Program-made: the position numbers and the translations under genes
Notes under the pieces: model-generated
Told to the model about the DNA's origin: nothing
Seen by the model: only the letters and a program-made list of their open reading frames with translations
The model's database searches: none
Assembly: GCF_041146395.1 (NCBI RefSeq)
Contig: NC_090995.1
Span: forward strand, 15,069,501-15,133,500
Reading direction: 5' to 3'
Length of the DNA: 64,000 nucleotides
DNA from: Eulemur rufifrons
Lineage: Eukaryota > Chordata > Mammalia > Primates > Lemuridae
In this document: positions 33,400 through 48,287 of the stretch, piece by piece
Layout of the letters: each line of letters starts with the position of its first letter
Numbering within the stretch: position 1 is the first letter of the stretch

Positions 33400-34432
33400 G
33401 GAGACCCCCAAAGCAATCACAGCAGCTACAAAAATAAATAAATCAGACCTCATCAAATTAAAAAGCTTTTGCACAGCCAAGGAAACCATCATTAGAAAAT
33501 ATAGACAGCCTACAGAATGGGAGAAAATATTTGCTCTCTACACATCCAATAAAGGGCTGACAACAAGAATCTATCCAGAATTCAAAAAAATGAACAATAA
33601 ACCACCCCATCAATAAATGGGCAAAGGACATAGACAGAAACTTTTCAAGAGAAGACAGAAAAATAGCCAGCAAACATAAAAAAAAAAATGCTCCAACATC
33701 TCTAATCATTAGAGAAATGCAAATCAAAACCACAATGAGATATCACCTAACCCCAGTGAGATTGGCCTTTATCAAAAAATCCCAAAGCAACAAATGCTGG
33801 CGAGGATGTGGAGACGGGAACACTCTTACACTGCTGGTGGGACTGCAAATTGGTGCAACCTCTGTGGAAAAGAATTTGGAGATACCTCAAAGAGCTACCA
33901 TTTGATCCAGCAATAGCACTATTGGGCATCTACCCAAAGGAACAAAAGTCACTCTGTAATAAAGACATCTGCACCCGAATGGTCATGGCAGCACAATTCA
34001 CTATTGCAAGGATGTGGAAACAACCCAAGTGCCTGTCAATCCATGAGTGGATTAATAAAATATGGTATAGGTATACCATGGAGTACTACTCAATTATGAG
34101 AAATGATGGTGATCTAGCACCTCTTATATTTTCCTGGATAGAGCTTGAGCCCATTATCCACAGTGAGGTGTCACAAGAATGGAGGAACAGGCTCCACATG
34201 TTCTCGCCACCAAACTGGCACTGACTGATCAACACCAAGGTGCTCACACGGTAGTAATATTCTTTGGGGGCAGGGGGGTTGGGGGCGGATAAACTCACAA
34301 CTAATGGACTTGGTGAGTGTTGTGGGGGGGAAGGGCACGTCTCAAATCATGGTTTGGAATACGGCAAAGTCATAATATGTAACCAAAATGTTTATACCCC
34401 CATAATTTCCTGAAATAAAAAAACTAAAAAAT
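33400..34432 (+). mobile_element. 5'-truncated strepsirrhine L1 (ORF2 C-terminus and 3' UTR)
   Basis: A plus-strand L1 that begins in late ORF2 (AAATTAAAAAGCTTTTGCAC), runs through the C-terminal domain and ends in a 3' UTR with ACCAAAATGTTTATACCCCC and TGAAATAAAA followed by an A-rich tail. It belongs to the same subfamily as the copy at 45.33-46.34 kb and supplies the uninverted reference for that copy's junction. No clear target-site duplication was seen. Confidence 0.92.
33808..34224 (+). pseudogene. LINE-1 ORF2 C-terminal remnant
   Basis: An open stretch of 138 codons inside the L1. It includes [20 protein letters not shown], the conserved WW/LVQPLW block of the ORF2 C-terminus, and then [20 protein letters not shown]. 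It also has an [23 protein letters not shown] segment and ends at a normal stop. Reverse transcriptase and endonuclease domains are not present because the element is 5'-truncated. The opening M is not a true start, and a frame break lies upstream. Confidence 0.85.
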
Positions 34433-35180
34433 ATACATATAGTCTTACTTTATTTTCTTTTCTCGCTTATTGCTTACACATTAGCCAAATGGATTTATAC
34501 AGCCTAATTCCTATTTTATAATATTTTTAGTAAGAAATATAACATTTCAACATGACTCAGATAAAAATTGTTTTCTTAATTTGGTCCAATTTTGTAGCAA
34601 AAGTAGGAAACAGCTAGCTACTTTCCCTTCTAATAACTTTAGGATGTTCAAGCTGAAGTACCAATATTAGCTCTTTAAGTTTTTGGAAAGAAACATTTCC
34701 CCTAATTAAATTCAGGCATTTCATAATGGCCCAAGTTTTCTGAAACTACCAAGAGGTCACGCCATTTGTCGGGCAGAAGGAAACACATGTTTGATGTTCC
34801 CTTTTACAAAAAGAAAAATGCTCGGTGTCCTCAATTACTCCCAGTTCGGTTTAGAGGGAGAAAGAACAGCTCCTGCCATCATTTGAGGCTACACTCAGAG
34901 ATTTTCAAAGTAAAGATGTCCAAGGTATGTAGTTATATCTTTTGGAGTCAGTTTTCCTTTAGAAATTGCACAACAGTCAGAATTACTTGTGCTGCAATGA
35001 AACACAGATCCTCCACCCACTGACGGCACAATCCGAGTACAGCAAAGAGCCCTTCTCAGAGTGAACTTTGGGCACAATGACAACGCCAAGAAAGGTCTGT
35101 CCGTCGGTCTCCTTGATCATCGTCGGGCACCTCTCACAACTTCCCCTCCGTCTTCCATTCACACCAAAGTGATCTTTAAA
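34433..35180. other. Unique intergenic stretch
   Basis: No repeat or gene recognised. Confidence 0.45.
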
Positions 35181-35191
35181 AGACCTAATGC

Positions 35192-35513
35192 GGCCGGGCA
35201 CGGTGGCTCACGCCTGTAATCCTAGCATTCTGGGAGGCTGAGGCGGGTGGATCGCTCAAGGTCAGGAGTTCGAGACCAGCCTGAGCAAGAGCTAGACCCC
35301 GTCTCTACTAAAAATAGAAAGACATTATATAGACAACTAAAAATCTATATAGAAAAAATTAGCCGGGCATGGTGGCGCATGCCTGTAGTCCCAGCTACTC
35401 GGGAGGCTGAGGCAGTAGGATCGCTTAAGCCGAGGAGTCTGAGGTTGCTGTGAGCTAAGCTGACGCCACAGCACTCACTCTAGCCTGGGCAACAAAGTAA
35501 GACTCTGTCTCAA

Positions 35514-35549
<36 letters not shown>
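35192..35549 (+). mobile_element. Full-length Alu with a long pure A-tail
   Basis: A complete Alu with a tail of about 35 uninterrupted A after CTCAAC. The target-site duplication ACCTAATGC lies at 35183-35191 and 35550-35558. It shares the subfamily markers of the 1.15-kb copy almost base for base (GGCAGTAGGATCGCTTAAGC, GAGCTAAGCTGACGCCAC, CTCAACAAAA). The long pure tail suggests a recent insertion. Confidence 0.96.
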
Positions 35550-35553
<4 letters not shown>

Positions 35554-35559
35554 AATGCC

Positions 35560-36390
35560 ATCAGAGTCTTAATTTCTGACATAGACTTTGCAATTGTCAA
35601 CTTTACGGGTATCTGAACTGATACCATATTAGTTTCCATTTATTGATAGGACCATCCCTGAGTTTGTATCACTCATTTTTTTTTAAACTTATTTTGAAAG
35701 GATCAGAGAGTCCCAGGAAGTTCCAAAAAGGGTGCATAGTTGAGTCCTTTGAACCTTTTATTCAGACTCCCCAATGCCCCACCGATCTCGAAATTTCCCT
35801 TTTCCATTGTCCACACGAAACACCAGAAGATAAGTATGTCCTTAATAAACGGGACAAAGTTGCTCTCACCTTTGTCTTGGAGGGCTGCGGGAAGACACCT
35901 AATTATTAATTAGATTGCAAGTAGAACGATGCTAATGTAGCGCTGGTGAACATGCTTGTCCCCAGGCTGGCATGATATGGCATGCGAGTTGGCGTGCAGC
36001 GTTCTGCGAACATATGGCAGGCAGAAGCTGCGGTTTCCTCCTAGGAAACAGCCACGCGAACGTCAGCGCCCACAGTGTTGAAGACACGCGCCCTAGAGCT
36101 CCCCGGTGCTGCCGAGGGCTTGCAGCCCGTGCCATTTCCAGTCCCCGGGATGGGAAATCAACCCTCCACGCCATGTCCTGCCTGCAACTAGAGGAACTCG
36201 AAGCCTGCTTCCCCGAGAAGAAGTCACGTAACTGGAAGTTCTCGCCGAAGTCGCTGTGTCACAGTACAATTCAGGGGAGTTACATCTGCACTTAGGAGAT
36301 TTCATCATAAAGAAAGTTCCACCTGGTGAAACTTCAACCATTCAGTTTATCCCTTTGCCTGCAGGCAAGCACGTGCTCACAGACGGAAGG
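35560..36390. other. Unique stretch, moderately GC-rich around 36.0-36.2 kb
   Basis: No repeat recognised. Overlapping ORFs at 35972-36295 plus and 35932-36174 minus have no known domain. Confidence 0.45.
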
Positions 36391-36394
36391 GGTT

Positions 36395-36480
36395 TAAGAA
36401 TCTGTCACCTTCATTTTACAGTGGATCTAACAGAAATGTTCTGTGATTTGCCCAAATATCCAGAGTCTGAGTCTGGATGA
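36395..36480 (-). repeat. MIR SINE fragment
   Basis: The string CACCTTCATTTTACAGTGGA, then TTCTGTGATTTGCCCAAATA and GAGTCTGAGTCTGG, is a decayed reverse MIR core (CATTTTACAGATGAGGAAAC...GACTTGCCCAAGGTC-type). Confidence 0.55.
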
Positions 36481-37120
36481 ATGTTCAAGACTTTCCACTT
36501 TTCCAGAATCCCACTGCTAAAGCAGCTCATTCCTCACCGAGCCTCTCCCCAAATGCAACCGTCTTCATTCTCTGAAAACTCATCCAACTTTTACCTCAAT
36601 CTTTAACCACTGAAATTCATTTTCTTCATTCTGTTCTCCGTGGCGGGAAAGTACATTTAGTGTGTAATAAACTTGCATATTTTTGCAGACTATTATTAAA
36701 TTTCTCTCAGCTTTCCCTTAGTCAAACTATATAAATGAAGTCACTTCAGGAGGAAGAGTGTGGTACAGGCCTATGGTTTTGATCGTCTATATTTACACCT
36801 ACTCAGAGGATTCCTACTCGCTTAAAAATATAAACTTGATACTATATAAATAAATTATCCCCATTCTAGAAAGCCTACCGTATAAAGATAATTCAACTAA
36901 ACATGCTCTCTGTCTTTCAATGCACTTTTTTAAATTTAAACAAGGAGCTGGAGATTCATCATTTGGTGGAGTATGTTATTATTCCAAAAGACTTGACTGG
37001 TTTAATGGAAAAATTCCTCCTTGAAAGAGTCAAGCCCTACATACACTCTTAATAAATGTACCCTCTCTTTCCTCTCGGTTCCTGCTTCCTACTCCCAAAT
37101 GGAGTGATGGCTCAAAAAGG
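36481..37120. other. Unique intergenic stretch
   Basis: No gene recognised. Confidence 0.45.
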
Positions 37121-37123
37121 TTT

Positions 37124-38025
<902 letters not shown>

Positions 38026-38029
38026 AAAA

Positions 38030-38350
38030 AAATAGATACACGAATGTTATGCCTGTGTGAAAACCCACAGAACTGTGCAACACGAAGAGTGCAACCTAAT
38101 GTGAACTGTAGACTTCGGTTAATAATAATGTATCAATATTCATTGTTTGATGAGTTATTTCATCAAATTCATTATTCATTATTTTAGTTCATTATTTGTG
38201 AGACATGTACCAAACTAATGCAAATCTTACTAACAGGAAGAACTATGTGCAGGGGAACAGGAATATATGGACATTCTCTGCTACCTGCAAATGAATTTTT
38301 CTGTAAATCCAAAACTTCTAAAAATAAAATCTATTATTTTATTTTTTAAA
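38030..38350 (+). mobile_element. Older L1M 3' UTR fragment
   Basis: TGTGAACTGTAGACTTCGGT, TAATAATAATGTATCAATAT, ACATGTACCAAACTAATGCA and ATCCAAAACTTCTAAAAATA with a following AAATCTATTA match the 3' UTR of old L1M elements, ending in an A/T-rich tail. A small ATTCATTATT tandem lies at 38165-38205. Confidence 0.75.
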
Positions 38351-38410
38351 AAAATTCCAAGAGCTGAGTCTTAATGAAAACCACCATTTAAAGAAAGCTA
38401 AGAATGTTCA

Positions 38411-38759
<349 letters not shown>

Positions 38760-38794
38760 CCAACCAAACAAATAAACAAAAAAAACAATATATG

Positions 38795-39160
38795 TACAGA
38801 TGCTAGAGGAATGAGTTTTCTGCTCTTATATGTCATCTATATCCTGTACTTCCTTCAAGACTGTTAAAATCATTTTTTAATTTAAGAAACTTTTACTGAA
38901 TAGCCAACTAGCCACTGTATACCAGTCCCTGTTCTGCATAAAAGAGATCGAACTATCATGATTTTCTTTGCTTTTCTTTTGATCCAGAAAACATCGTTCT
39001 CATCCTTGTCTAGATTTTTATAGTATTTATAGTTTATAACATGAGTCTAGGTATTCTGATTATATAAAATGCAAAAAAAAAAAATTATTCAATAATTAAC
39101 TAATTCAAGTAAGTAAAATAGCTAAAGAATTCCTTATTCCCTAGCTATTTTATTTTATTT
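38795..39160. other. AT-rich unique stretch
   Basis: No gene recognised. ACTGTATACCAGTCCCTGTT near 38915 resembles part of a common ancient repeat. Confidence 0.4.
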
Positions 39161-39164
39161 AAAT

Positions 39165-39290
39165 CTTGTCATTCCTGTTAGTAGGTGAGTTTCTGAAGGG
39201 CAGGTACAGTCTTGTATGTGTCTCATATCCCTAGAATGGTGATTATATAGAGAGAACTCATTTAGTAAATGGTGACTCCATAAACTCATT
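39165..39290 (+). repeat. L2 LINE 3' end fragment
   Basis: GAAGGGCAGGTACAGTCTTG, TGTGTCTCATATCCCTAGAA and TTTAGTAAATGGTGACT fit a decayed L2 3' end (GGGCAGGGACTGTGTCTT...TATCCCCAG-type). Confidence 0.6.
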
Positions 39291-39294
39291 AAGA

Positions 39295-40115
39295 CTTGGG
39301 AACTTCATGTGTTGGAAATAGCAGTCACAAAATATCTAATATTATGCCCTTCAGAACACATTTACTATACCCATTTAGGTGTGTTTGGCTTCTATTAGCA
39401 GAAACTCAGCTGACAATGGCTTAAATAGGGTTTGTTTTTTTCTTATAAAATTCAGAATTAGGCCGTATCTATAATTGGTTCAGCTACTCAAGAATACAGA
39501 CTCTACCACTACTTTCTCCTTAGGTTTCTCACTTCACGGTAGCGAGCCTCATTCCAAGAAAGGACGCAGGACTGAGAGTCCTTGCAAATGCCAGAGATTT
39601 CTCCCTGTTTGAACAGCAAAATGTTTCTCACTAATTTCCCCGTTTTCCCTTGCATATTAGTAACCCATACTTGGTCACATGGCCACCCATAGCTACAAGT
39701 AACACAGGAAAAGTGACTCTCGAGATTTTTTTCAATCTGCATAGAAGATGTGGTGAAGGTGGAGGGAATTATAACGAACAGTTGCATTAACCAAATGTTT
39801 GTTTTCAACATTTGTGTAGCCCGTTTCTTCCAAACAAACTCATTCACTCTTCGCACGGATTTCTAACTCTAAAACATCGCTGTGTGCTATTTTCTCTTAT
39901 CTGGAGCTCCTTGTCATATTTAACAAGTTTTCCCTTCGAGGTTTTTCAGCAAGCGTTCTTTCTGGTTCTTTTTTGTATCTACTAACATAATCGGAAATCA
40001 TATTTCTGGTCATTTGTTTATACAGTTTTAGGCACCTAAGTATCACTAGGATTGTTGAAAATCTGAATGTGGATCTGTGACATTTTTATCCCTGCAAACA
40101 TTCTGTCCACATCAA
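39295..40115. other. Unique intergenic stretch
   Basis: No repeat recognised. A 115-codon minus ORF at 39509-39856 has no known domain. Confidence 0.45.
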
Positions 40116-40119
40116 TAGA

Positions 40120-42185
<2,066 letters not shown>

Positions 42186-42399
42186 GTGTTTTAAATCGCA
42201 AAGATGTCAGCTGCGGTGCAGCACAGTGTTTGCATCTTCCAAAATCTGCACATTAAAGCAGATGGCAAAACCAAAACCATGACATCGACAACAGAACTAA
42301 ATGACAAAGTATCCCCATTAACCTCGAAATAAAAGCGGATGAGAACAAACCACCAACAGCCACGAGATGCGTGTGTCACAGGCATCTGGGCAGGAGAAA

Positions 42400-45333
42400 G
42401 AGAGGACACAATAGGGTATGCGTGAGACCTCAGACTGGGACGACCCTCCAATACCAGACACTCACTCGGAAGTGCAGAGAGCCAGATGGACACAGCGAAC
42501 GCCAGTGTGAAGGACTGTGCCCAGCCTGGTGGGGGGCGAGTCTAGCCAGCCTGCGAGAGCCGTGCAGAGGCTGTTGCCCTCCGGACCCCGGGGGCTCTCG
42601 AACATCACCCCTCAGGGTCTCCTTCCAGGACAGGTCCCTAAACTGAGAAGGAACTTTCTGAGCATGGAATAAAAATGAGCAGCCCAGGGAATCCTGAAAC
42701 GAGGAGATGTGAAGGCTTAGATAAAAGTCAGGGAGAAAAACAAAGCCAAGGAATCTCAGAAATCTGAACTAAGCCCTTTTCGAGGACTTCAGGAAAACTG
42801 AAGTCACATAAATCTAAGCAAGAGGAAAGTATCAAGGTCTGAACTTCTAGCAAGTCACTCTAAGAGAACGTAAAGCAAATTAACATACACATTACTCACC
42901 AATGTTACATTGTTTCATGTTTTCTTACAGTGACTTTCTGTGAGTTTAGCCATTCCTCAATGTGTGTGTGTATGTGTATGTATATATTTCAAAACATCAT
43001 GTTGTCTAAGTATATACAATTTTATCTGTCAATTTAAAAAATAATACTAACTAAATTTTTAAAAATTTAAAAGAGAATAGGAGGCAGAACAATATCCCTT
43101 TAGGCAATGAAAGTATGTTACAAAACTATGCTCAAATATAGATAAAATGGCCGCATACATTCCAAAGTGAGCTAAAATGCACTGATAAAATAATATGTAA
43201 GATATAATGGCACAAATCAAAATTAGAAAGTCTCAGAAATTAGGTGACAGAACAAAAGAACAAATTAGACATTACAAAATAGCTTTTGAAGTGAAGCTCA
43301 AACTAGAAGTAACACAAAAATCAATCAACACAAAAAATAATGGCTTGAGAGAAATATAAAATAAAAAGAAATTTAGAATCAAAAACAAATGAAGAAAAAG
43401 AAAAAAAAAAAAACGGTCTTGAAAGTGTAACATATTAAATATAGGCAAGGAGGATCCAACTTAAGATAATAGACCTAAAGAAAATCAAAGCAAGGGAACT
43501 AAATACTAAACTAAAACTTAACTAAAAGAAACAGGTTAAGAAAAATTTGCAAAATAAAATTTTAAAACATATTTGAAACTAGGCTTTAAAACTTCACACT
43601 GTATATCCAAAAATATTGAAACAGAATGATGCACACCAAGATAATATATGAGAAAAATATTCACATATCTAGAAGGAAAAGAGCAAGTGACATGTAGAGT
43701 GTAAAAGTTAAATTATCATATTTTCCTACAGTAACACTGCAGGCCAAAAAATAAACGGAAAATAAAAGGGAGAAATGATATATTCAAGAGTCTCAGAGAA
43801 ACAACATGTGACCTGAAAATTTTATGCCAGTAAAACTCACTTTCGAGGACCACGAGCTTAGAAAACACTATCAGGAACACGCCAGTATTCAGACAGTATT
43901 GTTTCCAGAGGTCTCCCTGAGCAATCTGCTAGAAAAAAAGCTTCAGGCAACCAAGAGGACTAGAGAAACATCCAGAAGCAGACTGTTGGTGAGCTTAAAT
44001 ATGCAGTTACCTGTGTAACTAAGATTGAGAATTCAAAGAGAGAGTACAGAATGCAGTGGCTCCGTGCTCTGACAATGTAGTAATAGCACAACTCCTAAAA
44101 TGTAGGTGAAAAATTGGATGAGCACATGGGAAAGACGTTTTAACTCACACACACCCAGAGATTCAGTACAAAAAGAAAATATCTCATTAACGATTTTTGT
44201 ATTGATTACATGTTGAAATTATGATATTTTATGATACATGACGATTAATTATATATATAAAATATATTAATACAACAATTAATTTTACAAAGTTTCTTTA
44301 AACGTTTCTGACACAGCTACAAACCATGTCTATACGTGGTTACACACAGGGTTCACTTGTGTGGCTCACATTATTTCTATCGGACCGGACTGAGCTAGTG
44401 TGTTACCATCTTGGAATCAAAGACTTAATGGATCTAGTTACTAAGCAGTAATAGCTGCTAACATAGAGTGAGTTTTGTGTTTTGTATGTGTCTCCAATGA
44501 AAGATCACAACACTATTTATTGCCAAAGAGATGTACCAGAGTTTGATCAAATCCCTAGATCCAGATGCCTGTTTTACAAGATGAGGAGCATCATGTTGAA
44601 CTGTAAGTGAATAGTACATTGCAGAAAACAAGGAACATTTTCTACCCCCAGCCCATTCTCCCAACAAGAGAAACTACTGTAGTTATCAAAATACATGCAA
44701 GAAATAGTATTTAAGAAACTATAACTGAAAATTTCAGAGGAAGACATTAAATTGTAAAAATCTTTGATTGTTCCAAAATAAGGCAAGAAAAGGAGAATAA
44801 GGTAACAAAGAACACTCAGGACAAATCAAAAACAGACAAGATTATAGAAATAAACCAACTATATCAACAATTACATCAAATGTAAACGGATTAAACATCA
44901 CAAATATAATAAGACACTAATATTGTATTTTTTTTTTAAATGACTTGATTAAATGCAATTTACAGGAGACAGCTTTGTAAGGGCTCATTTAGGGGGAAAG
45001 GACTTAGCACACTAATACCAACCAAAAGAATACTGGTATGAACACTTAAGTGCACATCTAGTAATAACACTCATCAGGTGTCCGGCAGGTGGGAGGAGTG
45101 AGGAGGAGATGGGTATATTCACACCTAATGGGTGTGGTGCGCACGGTCTGGGGGATGGACATGCTTGAAGCTCTGACTCGGGTGGGGCAAAGGCAATATA
45201 TGTAACCTAAACATTTGTACCCCTGTACTATGCTGAAATAAAAAAAAAATTAAGAAATTAAAAAAAAAAGAATACTGGTATGATTATAGTAACATCAGCA
45301 AAGACAACTTTAAGAAAGAAATATTCGCTCTAA
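42400..45333 (+). mobile_element. Ancient L1M host element, interrupted
   Basis: A long A-rich, stop-riddled plus-strand stretch whose motif order follows an old L1M from ORF1 through the inter-ORF region into the start of ORF2. Examples are AAAATTTTATGCCAGTAAAA near 43815, ACTATATCAACAATTACATC and AAATGTAAACGGATTAAACA near 44858-44900 (the ORF2 endonuclease start region) and CCAACCAAAAGAATACTGGT at 45018. The left edge is vague. A 225-bp L1 3' end sits inside it (45042-45265), and the host stops where the inverted L1 begins. No intact reading frame remains. Confidence 0.65.
45042..45265 (+). mobile_element. Very short L1 3' UTR insertion
   Basis: About 225 bases of the youngest strepsirrhine L1 3' UTR: ATGGGTATATTCACACCTAA, TGGACATGCTTGAAGCTCTG, TAACCTAAACATTTGTACCC and GCTGAAATAAAA with a broken A-tail. 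It carries no coding sequence. The 18-base target-site duplication AAAAGAATACTGGTATGA lies at 45024-45041 and 45266-45283 and splits the older L1M. Its UTR differs from those of the 34.4- and 46.3-kb L1s, so at least two L1 subfamilies are present. Confidence 0.93.
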
Positions 45334-46345
45334 TGATAGTTTCCTTGGCTGCACAAAAGCTTTTTAATTTGATCAGGTCCCATGTATTTATTTTTGTAAC
45401 AATGGGAGAAAATATTTGCTCTGTACACATTTGATAAAGGCCTGATAACAAGAATCTAGAATTCAAAAAAAAAAACAACAACAAAATCAAACAACCCCAT
45501 CAATAAATGGGCAAAGGCCATGAACAGAGAATTCTCAAAAGAAGACAGAATAATGGCCTGCAAACATATAAAAAAAAAAATGCTCAACATCTCTAATCAT
45601 TAGAGAAATGAAAATCAAAACCACAATGAGATATCATTTAACTCCAGTGAGACTGGCCTTTATCAAAAAATCCCAAAGCAACAAATGCCGGTGAGGATGT
45701 GGAGAGACAGGAACACTCTTACACTGCTGGTGGGACTGCAAATTAGTGCAAGCAACCTCTGCGGAAAAGAATTTGGAGATACCTCCATGAGCTAAAAATA
45801 GAAATACCATTTGATCCAGCAACAGCACTATTAGGCATCCACCCCAAGGAACAAAAGTCACTCTATAATAAAGACATCTGCACCCGAATGTTTATAGCAG
45901 CACAATTCACTATTGCAAGAACGTGGAAACAACCCAAGTGCCCGTCAATCCATGAGTGGATTAATAAAATATGGTATATGTGTACAATGGAATACTCAAT
46001 TATACAAAACAATGGTGATCTAGCACTTCTTGTATTTTCCTGGATAGACCCTGAGCCCATCCTCTGAAGTGAGGTGTCACGGGAAGGGAGGAACAGGCTC
46101 CACATGTTCTCACCATCAAACTGGCGCTGACTGATCAACACTAAGGTGCTCACACGGTACTAATATTCTTTGGGGTTAGGGGGCTGGGAGGTGGGGGTGG
46201 GTAAACTCACAACTGATGGACACAGTGAGTGTTGTAGGGGGAAACGCACACCCCACATCATGGTTGGGATGTGGCAAAGTCATAACATGGAACCAAAACA
46301 TTTGTACCCCCATAATATCCTGAAATAAAAGAAAAAGAAAAATAA
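45334..46345 (+). mobile_element. 5'-inverted L1 (twin-priming structure)
   Basis: The first part (about 45334-45397) is L1 in minus orientation (TTTCCTTGGCTGCACAAAAG, TTTTTAATTTGATCAGGTCC). From about 45400 the element turns to plus orientation (ATGGGAGAAAATATTTGCTC) and runs through the ORF2 C-terminus to the 3' UTR end (CATTTGTACCCCCATAATAT, TGAAATAAAA). Compared with the collinear copy at 33.4 kb, about 24 bases are missing at the inversion point. The ORF2 remnant is frame-shifted. No convincing target-site duplication was found. Confidence 0.92.
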
Positions 46346-46489
46346 TAAATGGAGTTTTTACACAAAGCAGTCTTAAATTCAATCCTAACTTCAAAAAACT
46401 CCTGGTTGTTGTCACCTTCTCCATGAGTCTGCTCATTCGCGTGGACTCTTATTTTCCCTGCTGGGTCACTAGAGTCCTTATTCTAGAAT

Positions 46490-46660
46490 AAGATCTATGT
46501 GGGTTCGAGTTCCATTTCCTCCAGCTACACCTTAGTTTCCTTATCTGTAAAATCAGATAATCATCACCACTGGTCGTATTTCTCATTTAAGCATCTGATA
46601 TTGTATATAAATAACCTAATATGATACCCGGCACAGCGTAAGTATACAATAAATAATGAC
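46490..46660 (+). repeat. MIR SINE
   Basis: GGGTTCGAGTTCCATTTCCT, TTAGTTTCCTTATCTGTAAA, ATCAGATAATCATCACCACT and GATACCCGGCACAGCGTAAG followed by ACAATAAATAATG trace MIR from the tRNA-like box B to its 3' end. Confidence 0.85.
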
Positions 46661-46784
46661 TTATTGATGCCGAACTGTGAATCTCTCCAACTTCAAAGCG
46701 GTTTCAAGCGCAACATTTTGAATGTAGTTTACTCCCGGCCAACACTAAGCAATCCCGAGGCATATTTTACTTAAATTCAATTGC

Positions 46785-47015
46785 CAAACATCACGCGGTC
46801 ATGTTTAAAGCCAGAGTTCTGAAGCCAGTCTACCTGGGTTTAAATCTCAGCTCTGCGCTCTGTTAGTTGCATAACCTTTCTTGACCTCTTCGTGACTCAG
46901 TTTTTGCATATGTAAAATGGTGACAATACCACCAATTTATGAAATTAAATGAGTTAATATTTATAAAGCAGTCATTACAGTGCTTGCCATGTAGTCAGCT
47001 CTATGTCAATGTTTG
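46785..47015 (+). repeat. MIR SINE, near full length
   Basis: Full MIR order: AAGCCAGAGTTCTGAAGCCA, GTCTACCTGGGTTTAAATCT, GTTGCATAACCTTTCTTGAC, CAGTTTTTGCATATGTAAAA, TTAAATGAGTTAATATTTAT and CAGTGCTTGCCATGTAGTCA. It lies about 125 bases from the previous MIR in the same direction, as separate insertions. Confidence 0.9.
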
Positions 47016-48285
47016 ACTAAAAAATAAATAGTATTAATATATATGTCATTTGGAATTACATATTTTCTTTATCAATTTGTTTCTTCTAAGACAAAAATCA
47101 AAGCCTTTTTTATATTCAAATTCTCATTAATCCTAAAATAGCGTGATATATCTCACTCATAAATTAAACACAATATATTCCAGGCTCCGTGCTCTCTCTC
47201 AAGGAAGCCCAAATGACATGCAGACAAATATTTATAATATGATAATTACTATGCTATACAAAGTAGCTTGGTCCATGTTGTACCTTGTTCTTTAGACCTT
47301 TTTAATTTTCCCTGAGTGCCAAGGATAACTTACAACAAGTGTTTAACAACTACAAAAGAAAACCAATGTATTTTTATTGGCCCCGAGGATGCAAAAGGAA
47401 CCGAAGAAATCATTGCAAGCATCCTCGATGTGAAAGTGTTTTGTTCCTCTTTATGAATCATGACGGGCTGCAAGGACCCCTTTGTGATGGACGTAGGATA
47501 GATAAACAGGAACGGGTGGCGTGGGCCATCCATCACAGCCCACCAATCCATCACGTGGACCGGGCCACGCCACACGCCTGGAGTCCTAGAACCTCCGTGA
47601 GCCACAGCGAGCCCTGGGAAATTATGGATGTTTGTCTTAAAACAGGGACTCGGAAGCTAGTCTCATTCCCCGCTATTGGCTGTAATGAAGATGTCAAAGG
47701 AAAACCACCTCCTGTCCCGACACGACGCTCATCTACGTTGACAGACAGAACATTCTGGCAACGTGTCCTCCCCTCCAACTCAAAGATCTAGGAGTGACAG
47801 ATCACCCTGGTCAGCACAAGCACAATTTCTAATATCTCTCGTTAAAACAATAATAAAACTCTGATGAGAGCTGACATGCCCCTAGCAGCTACTGCCCCAT
47901 TTTTTAAAATCTCTATTTTAAAAAAAGTATTTCTTCACTTCTGATTTCTTCTGGAATATCTTCGAGTTGGACTTTCATCTCTCCCTTGAGATCGCTCATG
48001 TAGGGGCACCAATGATACACTCCTTGCCGTGATAAATAACCAGACTGTTTCTCCTTCCTCTCGCTGAAACGCTTCTTTCCCTTCTCCTCTGGAAAGCCGA
48101 CTGGTTTCCCTGGGACTTCACTGGCCGCCCCTTTGAAACCCCTTTGCTGGTTTCTGGTCTCCTCTGTGACGGTGAGAGGTCGCTGCGCTCCGGACTCGGT
48201 CCTGAGCCTCCTCTCCTGGTCCCTCAGACGTCTCATCCTGCCCGAGGGCTTTGAATGCCACAGTTCCATAGCGCCGGCCTGGACC
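47016..48285. other. Unique stretch
   Basis: No repeat recognised. A 150-codon ORF (47339-47791 plus) has an overlapping minus-strand ORF and no known domain. The left half of a 163-codon minus ORF (47913-48404) also lies here. Confidence 0.45.
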
Positions 48286-48287
48286 TG

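Noticed and set aside
31560..35560. CRISPR array, operons, ribosome binding sites
   Set aside because: The window is vertebrate nuclear DNA; no direct-repeat-and-spacer pattern or bacterial gene layout occurs anywhere in it.
46490..46520. tRNA-gene-like box B (GGGTTCGAGTTCC)
   Set aside because: It belongs to the tRNA-derived head of a MIR; no cloverleaf or anticodon arm.
47339..47791. 150-codon ORF
   Set aside because: No known domain, overlapping ORF on the other strand, no splice context or sign of a processed gene copy.
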